Shown: positions 7,721-15,525, numbered from the stretch's first letter. The stretch: 20,462 nt of DNA from G001797105 sp964528155 (GCA_964528155.1 CAZGRL010000065.1:1-20462), one strand, 5' to 3'. A program made the numbers and translations. The notes: generated by a model not told the origin, from the sequence alone.

Positions 7721-7729
7721 AAGGAGGTG
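7721..7729 (+). promoter_or_regulatory. Strong ribosome binding site fixing a TTG start
   Basis: AAGGAGGTG is a near-complete match to the anti-Shine-Dalgarno sequence. Its GGAGG core ends 6 bases before TTG at 7734. The peptide that starts there (MRRWNGWGDE) matches the usual N-terminus of alkylglycerone-phosphate-synthase-like proteins, so this site decides the start. The rest of the 90 bp between mutM and this gene shows nothing else clear. Confidence 0.8.
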
Positions 7730-7733
7730 CGGC

Positions 7734-9332
7734 TTGAGGCGCTGGAATGGCTGGGGAGACGAAGCCACAACCTATCCGCTTCCCGAAGTCGGACTGGCCC
7801 ACCTGGCTGCGCGTGTCGGTCCTGGAAACCCGTCCGCCGACGCACCGATCGAGCGCGTGCTCGCTTCGGTCCCGGCATCGACCCTCCCCCCTCACCCGCT
7901 GATCTCGACTGAAGCATCCGAGCGACTGCTGCATGCCCGCGGCCAAAGCCTGCCCGATTGGGTCGCTTTGCGCAGCGGACGGATCGGCGCATTTCCTGAC
8001 GGCGTGGCTTACCCGGTCGATGATGAAGAGGTCCGTTCGCTTCTGAGTTTCGCCCGCGCGCGAGGCGTGCGCGTGATCCCCTATGGGGGTGGCACAAGTG
8101 TAGTAGGTCATATCAACCCACGCGTTCAAGATGTGCCCGTGCTCAGCCTCGACTTATCGCGAATGAACGCGCTGCACGAGATTGATAGAGTCAGCCTTCT
8201 GGCGAGCGTGGGAGCCGGTTGCCGGGGGCCGGACCTCGAGGCCGCGCTCCGATCCCACGACCTTACCTTGGGCCACTTTCCGCAATCGTTCGAGTTCTCG
8301 ACAGTCGGCGGCTGGATCGCCACGCGATCCAGCGGACAGCAATCGTATTACTACGGGCGGATTGAAGACCTGTTCGCCGGCGGGCATACCGAAACACCGC
8401 TCGGTCCTCTCGACCTGGCGCCTCATCCGGCGAGCGCGGCCGGGCCCGACCTCAGACAGTTGATCCTGGGGTCCGAGGGACGAATGGCGGTAATCACCCG
8501 GGCGGTCCTCCGGGTCCGCCACGTCCCCAAGAGCGAAGCCTTCTATGGGATTTTCTTCCACGAGTGGGAGGCTGGTGTCGCCGCCGTACGCTCGACCGCA
8601 CAGAAGGGAACGCGCGTCTCGATGCTCCGGCTGAGCGACGCAACCGAGACCGACACGTCGTTCGCCCTCACCGGTCACTCGCGACGGACAATGTGGGCCG
8701 ATGGCGGGCTTCGCCTTCTCGGCTACGGCGAGGGGCGATGCCTGCTTGTCGTGGGATTGACCGGTTCGTCCGACTTGATCAGGCGCTCGCGCCGCGAGGT
8801 CGCCGACATTGCCCGCCGGTTCGGCGGCCTCTGGGTTGGATCCTATCCGGGTAGGACCTGGCGCAGGACACGTTTCCTGACACCCTACCTGCGCAACACG
8901 TTGTGGGATGAAGGTTTCGCTTTGGATACGCTGGAGACCGCCCTTCCCTGGTCGAAGGTGACCCAGGCCGCGTCGGCGATCAAGACAACCTTGACCTCAA
9001 CATTGGCGGACACCGGGGAACGCGTCCTGGCTTTCAATCACCTCTCCCATGTTTATCCGCACGGGGCCAGCGTGTACGCGACGTACGTCTTCCGGCGCAG
9101 CCAGGATCCGGACGAGATGTTGGATCGATGGGGGATCCTCAAATCCAAGGCGTCCGGTGTCATCCTGGACCACGGAGGGACCATCAGCCACCAACACGGC
9201 GTTGGGGCGGATCACGCGCGCTACATGCCGCTCGAGAAAGGTTTGATCGGCCTATCCATGATCGAGGCGGTTCGCAGGCAGCTTGACCCTGACGGCGTTC
9301 TGAACCCGGGTAAGTTGGTTCCCGAGGATTGA
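7734..9332 (+). CDS. Alkylglycerone-phosphate-synthase-like FAD-binding oxidoreductase
   Basis: A 532-residue flavoprotein of the VAO/PCMH family. The N-terminal RRWNGWGDE signature is typical of alkyldihydroxyacetonephosphate synthase (AGPS)-like proteins. The FAD pyrophosphate loop is YGGGTSVVGH (from Y117), and FSTVGGWIATRSSGQQS plus ILGSEGRMAVIT complete the FAD domain. The C-terminal FAD_oxidase_C part contains HVYPHGASVYATY, TISHQHGVGADHARYM (from about 483) and the usual ending DPDGVLNPGKL. In eukaryotic AGPS the matching cluster is HHH; here it is H486-Q487-H488. The true substrate is therefore uncertain: ether-lipid synthesis, or oxidation of a glycerol-phosphate or hydroxy-acid. It starts at a TTG with a strong ribosome binding site. 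The GlpD-like gene begins 25 bp downstream, which supports a shared role in glycerolipid metabolism. Confidence 0.88.
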   Translation: MRRWNGWGDEATTYPLPEVGLAHLAARVGPGNPSADAPIERVLASVPASTLPPHPLISTEASERLLHARGQSLPDWVALRSGRIGAFPDGVAYPVDDEEVRSLLSFARARGVRVIPYGGGTSVVGHINPRVQDVPVLSLDLSRMNALHEIDRVSLLASVGAGCRGPDLEAALRSHDLTLGHFPQSFEFSTVGGWIATRSSGQQSYYYGRIEDLFAGGHTETPLGPLDLAPHPASAAGPDLRQLILGSEGRMAVITRAVLRVRHVPKSEAFYGIFFHEWEAGVAAVRSTAQKGTRVSMLRLSDATETDTSFALTGHSRRTMWADGGLRLLGYGEGRCLLVVGLTGSSDLIRRSRREVADIARRFGGLWVGSYPGRTWRRTRFLTPYLRNTLWDEGFALDTLETALPWSKVTQAASAIKTTLTSTLADTGERVLAFNHLSHVYPHGASVYATYVFRRSQDPDEMLDRWGILKSKASGVILDHGGTISHQHGVGADHARYMPLEKGLIGLSMIEAVRRQLDPDGVLNPGKLVPED

Positions 9333-9357
9333 CAAGGGGCGCTGCCAAAAAGAATCC

Positions 9358-11001
9358 ATGTGGGAACAGGGCTGGCGCGATCAAATCTGGTCTTCCCTGG
9401 ACGAAGCCTGGGACTTGATCATCATTGGCGGCGGAATCACTGGCGCCGGGATCCTGCGCGAGGCAACACGCGCCGGGCTGCGCGCGTTGTTGGTCGAGGC
9501 GGGCGATTTCGCTTCAGGCACATCCAGTCGTTCCTCGAAGCTCGTTCACGGTGGGTTCCGCTACCTCAGGAACGCCCAACTCAAGCTCACTCTGCAGTCT
9601 GTTCGAGAGCGAGAGCGGCTGCTGCGCGAAGGGCGTGGGCTGGTGACCCCGTTGAGCTTCTTGCTCGCCGGCTACGACGGCGATCGTATCCCCCTGTGGT
9701 TGTACGGGCTTGGCCTGGGTGTCTACGATCTGCTTGCGCTGAAGTGGGGTCACCGCCGGTACGACCCGGCGGGAATGCTGGGCCTGTGTCCACAGCTTGA
9801 ACCGCGAGGGCTGGAAGGAGGCTATCGATACATCGACGCCGAGACCGACGATGCCCGGTTGGTCCTGCGCGTCTTGCGCGAAGCGGTTCGGGACGGCGGT
9901 GTGGCCATCAACTACGCCCGCGCCATCGAGCTCCTTCGCCTTCGCTCCGGGGCGGTCGTCGGGGTCGTACTCCAGGACGAGGCCCCGTCTGACTCCCGAC
10001 GGCATGCCGAAGTGCGCGCGGCTGTGATCATCAACGCCACAGGCGTCTGGGCGGACGAGCTTCGGGCCCAAATCAACGGCAGGCCATGTCTGCGTCATTT
10101 GCGCGGCAGTCACCTCGTTTTCCCCTGGAATCGCCTCCCGCTCGCCCGCGCCGTCAGCTTCCTCCATCCGCAGGATCAACGTCCGGTCTTCGCCTTCCCG
10201 TGGGAAGGCGTGACGATCCTCGGAACAACCGACGTCGAACACGTCGCGCCGGTCGAGACAGATCCGGCGATCAGCCAATCCGAAGTCGACTACCTTCTGA
10301 CTGCGGCAAGACGCACCTTTTGGGGCCTCGGGTTGGGACAGACGGATATCCCATCGACCTTCTCCGGCATCCGAGCCGTACTCGACACCGGACAGGCCGA
10401 CCCATCCCGGGAATCTCGAGAGCACATCTTGCGGCGAGAGAGCAACCTTTTGACGGTCACCGGCGGAAAGCTGACGACATTTCGCCTGATGGCGCATGCC
10501 GCGCTGCGAGCCGCGCGCGCATCGATTGCCGTACCGTCGCGTCTCGATCGCGACTGGCGGGTCCTGGATCCGCCGCCATCGATCGAGGATCTCCCCTCAC
10601 AACTCGAGCCCAGCGTCCGCCTGCGCGTCATCGGCCGGCACGGCGAGGACGCGCCTCTTGTTCTCGCGTGCGCGGGCCCAGACGAACTTGAACCGATTGG
10701 GCAGAGTATCCCCATATGGGCGGAGTTGCGATGGGCCGCTCGCGCTGAAGGCGTGGTTCATTTGGATGACTTGCTTCTGCGCCGCGTCCGGCTGGGCCTG
10801 TTGCTGCCGGATGGCGGACAGGCCTTGATGGCACGCATTCGAGCGGTCGCGCAACCCGAACTGGGCTGGGGCGATCGTCGCTGGAACGAAGAGGTTGAGC
10901 GGTACCTCGCTCTATGGAAGAGGGCCTACAGCGCTCCCGTCCGTCGGGCCGAGCGGCCCAAAATGGATCCCCGCGCCAGCGAGCCCGGGTCTCCCGCCTA
11001 G
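9358..11001 (+). CDS. glpD: FAD-dependent glycerol-3-phosphate dehydrogenase
   Basis: A 547-residue GlpD-type enzyme that oxidises sn-glycerol 3-phosphate to dihydroxyacetone phosphate at the membrane and passes electrons to quinone. The dinucleotide-binding motif GGGITGAG is at 24-31, followed by SGTSSRSSKLVHGGFRYL. RGSHLVFPW and the FAD/substrate motif GGKLTTFR (369-376) are present. The C-terminal DAO_C region (about 395-520) is complete. Length is normal for the family. The product, dihydroxyacetone phosphate, is also the starting point for alkylglycerone phosphate, so coupling with the upstream gene makes metabolic sense (inference). The ribosome binding site is weak (AAGA shortly before ATG), and expression is probably coupled to the upstream gene. 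Its stop codon overlaps that of the convergent DUF3052 pseudogene. Confidence 0.93.
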   Translation: MWEQGWRDQIWSSLDEAWDLIIIGGGITGAGILREATRAGLRALLVEAGDFASGTSSRSSKLVHGGFRYLRNAQLKLTLQSVRERERLLREGRGLVTPLSFLLAGYDGDRIPLWLYGLGLGVYDLLALKWGHRRYDPAGMLGLCPQLEPRGLEGGYRYIDAETDDARLVLRVLREAVRDGGVAINYARAIELLRLRSGAVVGVVLQDEAPSDSRRHAEVRAAVIINATGVWADELRAQINGRPCLRHLRGSHLVFPWNRLPLARAVSFLHPQDQRPVFAFPWEGVTILGTTDVEHVAPVETDPAISQSEVDYLLTAARRTFWGLGLGQTDIPSTFSGIRAVLDTGQADPSRESREHILRRESNLLTVTGGKLTTFRLMAHAALRAARASIAVPSRLDRDWRVLDPPPSIEDLPSQLEPSVRLRVIGRHGEDAPLVLACAGPDELEPIGQSIPIWAELRWAARAEGVVHLDDLLLRRVRLGLLLPDGGQALMARIRAVAQPELGWGDRRWNEEVERYLALWKRAYSAPVRRAERPKMDPRASEPGSPA

Positions 11002-11389
11002 GGCTTAGGGGACCGGCGACGGGCACCCCGGTCCTTCAAACGCCGCACCAGCTTGAGCCCCGACCACGTCTCGTCAACAGCACACACCTTGACGTCCACC
11101 AGCCCAATCGCCAGGGCCAGCTCATGCACGGCGTCTTCGTCGAGATCGGTCTCGACGCCGGACGACTTCTTGGGCCAGGACGCCCAAATCATGCCGTTGT
11201 CAGGCATGATCGCCGCCAGCCGGCGAAGCTCCGCCCCGAGCGCCGCAGGCTCACTCCTTCCGGAAGTGGCCGGAGGAGTGCTGCGTAGTTCCCGGGCCCG
11301 GAGACGACCAGCACTTTGTGGCCGGCCTTGATCCCGAGCTTCTGCGCAAGCGGCTTACCTGAGTATCCCGGCATCTCGATCTGTTCCAT
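10998..11389 (-). pseudogene. DUF3052 family gene broken by an internal deletion and frameshift
   Basis: Two reading frames on the - strand together make one DUF3052 protein. The N-terminal part (start ATG 11389 or 11374) reads MPGYSGKPLAQKLGIKAGHK, continues VLVVSGPGNYAALL and ends at LPEGV near 11248. The C-terminal part, in another frame, reads AALGAELRRLAAIMPDNGM, then WASWPKKSSGV, TDLDEDAVHELAL and AVDETWSGLKLVRR, and stops at 10998. From memory of the family, LPEGV is normally followed by roughly 15-20 residues (a strand with a hydrophobic F-V/T pattern) before the AELxxxLxxL helix. These are missing, and the frame changes at the junction, so a deletion of non-multiple-of-three length fits better than a single-base error. 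The family's function is not well established. An assembly error remains possible. Confidence 0.75.
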
Positions 11390-11518
11390 TGGCCGCCCGA
11401 GTTGCTTTTCCCGCCGGGCGCCTGAGTCAGCTGAAACTCTCAGCAGTCCTAATTCGCCGATGATCAAAGTCAAGCGCGGTAGAATCTTCCGCACCTCCCT
11501 TCGCGACCACGGACGACC

Positions 11519-12436
11519 TTGAAGGCCTACTACTCCGACACCTTCCGGTTCCCGCTCCCTTCGGGTCACCGCTTTCCGGTGCAGAAATACACGCGGCTGA
11601 GGCTGAAGCTGATATCCGCCGGCGTGATGGCGCCCTCAGATCTGCTCGTCCCGCCCCCCGCAACCGACGAAGATCTCCTGCTCGTGCACACCCCGGTCTA
11701 TCTGGAACAGGTCAAGGAAGGAACGCTCTCCGAAAAGGAGATCCGGCGGATGGGCCTGCCCTGGTCGCTAGAATTGGTCGAGCGTTCCCACCGCTCGGTC
11801 GGCGGGACGATAGCTGCCTGCCGCGACGCATTGGCCGATGGCCTGGCCGCCAACCTCGCCGGAGGCACGCATCATGCCTACCCCGACCACGGCGAGGGGT
11901 TCTGCGTGTTCAACGATGTCGCCGTTGCCACGAGGGTGATGCAGCGGGAGGGTCGCGCCCAGCGAGTCTTGATCGTCGATTGCGACGTCCATCAAGGTAA
12001 TGGCTCGGCCGCCATCTTCCGGGCCGATCCAAGAGTCTTCACCTTTTCGATCCACGGCGCCCGCAACTTCCCTTTCCACAAAGAACAGAGCGATCTGGAC
12101 ATCGCGCTTGCGGATGGGACGACGGACCAAGCGTTCCTCGATGCGCTCGAGCAAGGCCTCGAGAGCGCACTGGCGGATTCCGCGCCCAAATTGGTGATCT
12201 ACCTGGCCGGTGCCGATCCATTCAAAGGAGACATGTTCGGACGCCTGGGTCTCTCCAAGATTGGTTTGGCACAGCGCGATCGAATGGTCCTGGGCGCTTG
12301 CCGGGCCAGGTCTATCCCTGTGGCCATCACGCTATCCGGCGGATACTCAAAGGACATCAGCGACACCGTCGACATTCACTTCGAAACCATCCGGATCGCG
12401 GTCGAATTCTCGACATCGAACCAGCCCGCTTCATAA
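11519..12436 (+). CDS. Histone deacetylase-like zinc hydrolase (AcuC/HDAC superfamily)
   Basis: A 305-residue protein of the arginase/deacetylase fold. Visible active-site features are the tandem histidines H118-H119 in GGTHHAYPDHGEGFC, the zinc ligands D156 and H158 in DCDVHQGNG, the third zinc ligand D233 in AGADPFKGD, and the catalytic-type tyrosine Y276 in LSGGYSKD. All needed residues are present. Bacterial relatives deacetylate small molecules or acetyl-lysine (for example AcuC on acetyl-CoA synthetase), and some act on polyamines; the substrate here is unknown. It begins with TTG at 11519, where the sequence KAYYSDTFRFPLPSGHRF matches the usual N-terminus; the ribosome binding site is weak. 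The 129-bp divergent region upstream holds a possible TAGAAT -10 at 11480-11485 without a good -35. Confidence 0.9.
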   Translation: MKAYYSDTFRFPLPSGHRFPVQKYTRLRLKLISAGVMAPSDLLVPPPATDEDLLLVHTPVYLEQVKEGTLSEKEIRRMGLPWSLELVERSHRSVGGTIAACRDALADGLAANLAGGTHHAYPDHGEGFCVFNDVAVATRVMQREGRAQRVLIVDCDVHQGNGSAAIFRADPRVFTFSIHGARNFPFHKEQSDLDIALADGTTDQAFLDALEQGLESALADSAPKLVIYLAGADPFKGDMFGRLGLSKIGLAQRDRMVLGACRARSIPVAITLSGGYSKDISDTVDIHFETIRIAVEFSTSNQPAS

Positions 12437-12446
12437 TCCGGGGCAC

Positions 12447-12505
12447 ACTGCGCTTTCAAGTGTGACCGGGCGGCGGAGCCGCCCGGTCACACTTGAAAGC
12501 GCAGT
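12447..12505 (+). terminator. Perfect inverted repeat, 28-bp arms and 3-nt loop
   Basis: The left arm (12447-12474, beginning ACTGCGCTTTCAAG and ending CCGGGCGGC) is exactly complementary to the right arm (12478-12505), with the loop GGA between them. It begins 10 bases after the stop codon of the deacetylase gene, so termination or mRNA protection is the likely job. No T-run follows, and the arm is much longer and more perfect than an ordinary intrinsic terminator, so a small palindromic mobile or REP-like element is an alternative. Confidence 0.6.
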
Positions 12506-12533
12506 TCATCCCGTCACTCCCCGATGTTAGAAT
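12505..12533 (+). promoter_or_regulatory. Possible promoter for the second lipoprotein gene
   Basis: TTCATC (12505-12510) and TAGAAT (12528-12533) are 17 bp apart. The -10 is good and the -35 weak. Transcription would begin near 12540, leaving a very short leader before the GTG at 12558. Confidence 0.3.
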
Positions 12534-12534
12534 G

Positions 12535-12553
12535 GCCCTCCCCGTCGGAGGGC
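12535..12553 (+). promoter_or_regulatory. Hairpin that buries the ribosome binding site
   Basis: GCCCTCC (12535-12541) and GGAGGGC (12547-12553) form a perfect 7-bp stem around a 5-nt loop. The right arm is the Shine-Dalgarno sequence GGAGGG, 5 bases before the GTG start at 12558. Folding would block ribosome access. If transcription starts at the predicted point near 12540, part of the left arm would be missing from that transcript; read-through RNA would contain all of it. Confidence 0.5.
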
Positions 12554-12557
12554 ACGC

Positions 12558-13934
12558 GTGGACCATATTCGCGTTCGGGTGATCATCGGGTTTGTATGCA
12601 TCCTGGCCGTCGGCGCTGGATGCACATTCAGCTGGCAAGGGCCGCAAATGGGCGGGGTCACTGCACCCCCCGCCGAGACATCGCCGCCTTCGCCGTCACC
12701 GTCCGCTGCCGCGTCTGATCGATCACCGCAGACGACAATCGCGTCTCCCGTAGACGTTGAACAGTCTCTCCGACTCCTCGAAGATCACGCCTCACTTTTG
12801 CGCGGCATGAGGCCGTCGAAGGAGATCTCTCTGCAGCTCCTGTCGCCCGACGATCTACAAGCCAAGGCGCTCGAAGCATGTTTGGCACAGCGCACGCAGA
12901 ACGCGCTCAGGCCGGAGACGCTGGCGATGCTCGGGCTTCTCAGGGGCGGGTTCGAGTCCGAGGCGAACTACGCCACGCTTGCCGCCGATTGGGCTGCAGG
13001 CGTGACGAGTCTCTACGACCAGACGTCACAATCGATCGCGCTGAACGATCCTCCAGCGTTCGATTCGTCGTTGAGGCTGGATTATCTCGCCTCCTATGTC
13101 TCGGCGCTCCGGGTGGAGGTTCTCGACGTGAGCCCATCCACCACATGTTGCCCGATCGGGTGCGCCTCGGCCGATGATGCAGGCCTCGCCATGGCAGCGA
13201 TGTTGATCGGGGATACTCGCCTGACCCAGGAACAGTGGGTACGCATCTACGGCGACAGAGAGGATGCCGCTCGAATGGAGGGCCTGCTTATTGCGGCCGA
13301 TGAAGTAAGCCTGTTCCCGGCGCCGCAATTCCTAAGCGACACCTACGACTTTGTGCTTTCTGGCGGCAGGACGTTCATCCAGGATCTTTACCTGTCGGGC
13401 GGGTGGGCGGCGGTCGATGATGCCTACGCCGATCCACCGATCTCGACCGAGCAGATTCTGCACCCGGAGCGCTACCCGGAGGACGGCCCACTTCCAGTAA
13501 GGGCGCCCGAACTTGGGGGTGCGCTCGGCCCATCATGGGAACTGCGCCAGACGACTGTGCTCGGCGAGTGGCGGACACGCCAGGCGCTCCAGGTTTACCT
13601 GCCGCCTGAAGAGTCAGCCGAGGCAGCCTCCGACTGGGGTGGCGATGTCCTCATGACATTTCACAACGCCCTGCTCGACGATGACTTGCTGCTCCTGATC
13701 ACCCGATGGGACAATCTGCGCCAGGCACAGGATTTCGCCCTCGCGTTTCGGAAGTATGGGGAGGTGCGCTTCGGGGAGCGACGTCCGACCGCTCAGGCCG
13801 ACACGTGGACGTGGGAAGGTGGATACACTCTCCTCGAGCGCGCATCGGACCAGACGCTATGGATCCTCGGCCCCGACAAGACGACAGTTGAGGCGGCGCG
13901 TTCCGGTGTGACTTTTCCGGTGCCGGTCCGATGA
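12558..13934 (+). CDS. Putative lipoprotein resembling a metallopeptidase with lost zinc ligands
   Basis: A 458-residue protein starting at GTG (GGAGGG upstream). The signal is VRVIIGFVCILAVGAGC with lipid attachment expected at C22, followed by a Ser/Pro/Ala-rich linker (about 35-65). The C-terminal half has FVLSGGRTFIQDLYLSGGW and YADPPISTEQILHPERYP (263-307), a combination that I associate with exported putative metallopeptidases having HELVHALQDQ and ALVEGDA motifs. In this protein the matching segments read ASYVSALRVE (178-187) and AMLIGDTRL (214-222), so both zinc histidines, the catalytic Glu and the third zinc ligand appear replaced. It may be a structural or binding protein outside the membrane. 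The stop overlaps the start of the HAD gene by ATGA, indicating translational coupling. The family link is from memory and moderately sure. Confidence 0.75.
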   Translation: MDHIRVRVIIGFVCILAVGAGCTFSWQGPQMGGVTAPPAETSPPSPSPSAAASDRSPQTTIASPVDVEQSLRLLEDHASLLRGMRPSKEISLQLLSPDDLQAKALEACLAQRTQNALRPETLAMLGLLRGGFESEANYATLAADWAAGVTSLYDQTSQSIALNDPPAFDSSLRLDYLASYVSALRVEVLDVSPSTTCCPIGCASADDAGLAMAAMLIGDTRLTQEQWVRIYGDREDAARMEGLLIAADEVSLFPAPQFLSDTYDFVLSGGRTFIQDLYLSGGWAAVDDAYADPPISTEQILHPERYPEDGPLPVRAPELGGALGPSWELRQTTVLGEWRTRQALQVYLPPEESAEAASDWGGDVLMTFHNALLDDDLLLLITRWDNLRQAQDFALAFRKYGEVRFGERRPTAQADTWTWEGGYTLLERASDQTLWILGPDKTTVEAARSGVTFPVPVR

Positions 13935-14611
13935 ACGCGATTGACAGATCCAGAGTTCGCGCGGTTCTCTTCGACATCGACGGGACATTGGCCGATACGG
14001 ATGATCAAGCGATCCGATTCGCCGCCCGGGTCCTGGCCCCGTTGGGCCTCCGCTCCGCCGGGCGCGGCAGCCTGCCTCGCCGTTTAGTCATGGCGGCTGA
14101 GGGACCGGTCAACGCCCTCCTCACCCTGGCAGACCGTCTGATGGTGGATGAGCTTGTCGGCCCCGCGTTGGAGGCTCTCGACCGGAGGCGTGGGGCAAAA
14201 GCGGGAGGGTCACCGGCGCTGATCCCGGATGTGGAAGCGCTCCTGGAGAACCTGGCCGCGCAGTTTCCGCTGGCCATCGTCACCACGCGGGGTGAGGTAC
14301 GGACGCGTCGATTCCTCGCCGCCAGTCATCTCGATCGATTCTTCAGCACCGTCGTCACGGCCAGGTCGACCCGGCGCACAAAGCCGCATCCGGAGCCGGT
14401 CGTACGGGCGGCCCAAGAACTCGGTCTTGCGCCACAAGATTGTGTGATCGTAGGGGACACAACGGTCGACATCCGCGCCGGGCGCGCCGCCGGAGCGCAG
14501 ACGATCGGTGTACTGTGCGGCTTCGGCGAACGCGAGGAACTCGAGCGAGCCGGCGCCGACCTGATCCTGGGCACAACCGCCGATCTCGCCCCGCTGTTGC
14601 TAGACCTCTAG
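13931..14611 (+). CDS. HAD-family hydrolase, phosphoglycolate phosphatase-like
   Basis: A 226-residue cytosolic phosphatase. HAD motif I is DIDGTLADT with nucleophile D15 and acid/base D17; motif II is VTTR (T118/T119); motif III is the lysine K151 in TKPHP; motif IV is GDTTVD (D176, D180). A helical cap domain lies between motif I and about residue 95. The pattern is that of the Gph/PgmB/pyrophosphatase (PpaX) group; the substrate cannot be fixed from sequence alone. Its ATG overlaps the TGA of the lipoprotein gene (ATGA), and no separate ribosome binding site is needed. It ends 9 bp before the convergent end of the ECF T-component gene, leaving no room for a dedicated terminator. Confidence 0.9.
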   Translation: MNAIDRSRVRAVLFDIDGTLADTDDQAIRFAARVLAPLGLRSAGRGSLPRRLVMAAEGPVNALLTLADRLMVDELVGPALEALDRRRGAKAGGSPALIPDVEALLENLAAQFPLAIVTTRGEVRTRRFLAASHLDRFFSTVVTARSTRRTKPHPEPVVRAAQELGLAPQDCVIVGDTTVDIRAGRAAGAQTIGVLCGFGEREELERAGADLILGTTADLAPLLLDL

Positions 14612-14620
14612 CTCAAATGC

Positions 14621-15511
14621 TCAACGCAGAAGGGAGGCTGGGATCCACACGCCGCCGTAGCCGGCACGTTTAAGCACGATCGTCGCCGCGACGAGCAGCA
14701 CGCCGAAGCCGATCACCGCCCAATCAGCCGCGCGGTATTTGAGCACCGGCAGCCAGGTTCGCGGCCCCACGCCGAAGGCCCTCAGGTCCATGGCGTCGGT
14801 GATCTCTTCGGCCCCCATCAGCGCGCCGACTGTGAGTGGGATGAGCAGCGGAGCAAAGTTGCGCACGCGCTGGATGATGTTCGTCCCTTCGCCCGCATCC
14901 AACTCGAACCCGCGCGCCCTTTGCGCGTCCATCGTCGTCTGAAAATCGCGGCCGAGGCTGGGGATGAAGCGAAAGGCCAAGTCCATGGCATAGGCCAGTT
15001 TGTCGCCCAGGCCGAGTCGCTTGAAAGCGATCCCGTACAGCGCCGGATCGATTGTGTAGGGGATCGTCACCGACAGCGCGGCGAACGTCATGATCCGCAT
15101 GATCTGGGCAACGAGGTACGACAACCGTTCGGCGCTGATCCGGAGGCCAACATCAAGCCACCCGACCCCCGTCACCGGGGACCACAGGACGTGCTCGTTG
15201 GCGATGTCGTATGTCCCGGCAGCTCCACGCCCGGTGAACAAGGTGATCACCGAAAGGACGACAGCGACGAAGGTGATCACGATCCAGAAGCGCCGTGTCT
15301 GGCGCCAGGTAAGGCGGGCGAGGAAGATTTGCAGGAACGACAACACCAGGAAGACCAGGATCAACCGGGCGTCCCAGATGCCGATCCCCGTTCCCCGGCC
15401 GGGGATGAACCCTACGGCCAGAAGCGCGCACAGCATGAAGATGATTCGCGAGCGCGGGTCGAGCCGATGGATAAGTGTGTCGCGCTTGATGTATGCCCAG
15501 TTGACCAGCAT
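14621..15511 (-). CDS. ecfT: ECF transporter T component (energy-coupling transmembrane protein)
   Basis: A 296-residue inner-membrane protein of the EcfT/CbiQ family. It begins MLVNWAYIKRDTLIHRLDPR, the usual conserved N-terminus (S/T-x-L-H-x-L-D-P-R) before the first membrane helix. Several hydrophobic helices follow, then the long cytoplasmic coupling helices with the two Arg signatures that dock into the ATPases: ARG at 199-201 (DAQRARGFELD) and RAFG at 244-247 (AMDLRAFG). A final membrane helix is near the C-terminus. I chose the ATG at 15511 because residues upstream of it do not resemble the family and overlap a hairpin. No good ribosome binding site is visible. It is the last gene of the A-S-T operon and converges with the HAD gene. 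Confidence 0.9.
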   Translation of the reverse strand: MLVNWAYIKRDTLIHRLDPRSRIIFMLCALLAVGFIPGRGTGIGIWDARLILVFLVLSFLQIFLARLTWRQTRRFWIVITFVAVVLSVITLFTGRGAAGTYDIANEHVLWSPVTGVGWLDVGLRISAERLSYLVAQIMRIMTFAALSVTIPYTIDPALYGIAFKRLGLGDKLAYAMDLAFRFIPSLGRDFQTTMDAQRARGFELDAGEGTNIIQRVRNFAPLLIPLTVGALMGAEEITDAMDLRAFGVGPRTWLPVLKYRAADWAVIGFGVLLVAATIVLKRAGYGGVWIPASLLR

Positions 15512-15525
15512 GTTCGATGGTGAGG

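Noticed and set aside
9514..10497. A 327-codon open frame on the - strand opposite glpD
   Set aside because: It lies fully antisense to conserved GlpD motifs, and the peptide has no domain pattern.
7643..12131. A shared 16-mer ATGGGACGACGGACCA after mutM (about 7643) and inside the deacetylase gene (about 12115)
   Set aside because: The copies are in unrelated contexts with no flanking similarity. One is ordinary coding sequence, so chance is the simpler explanation.
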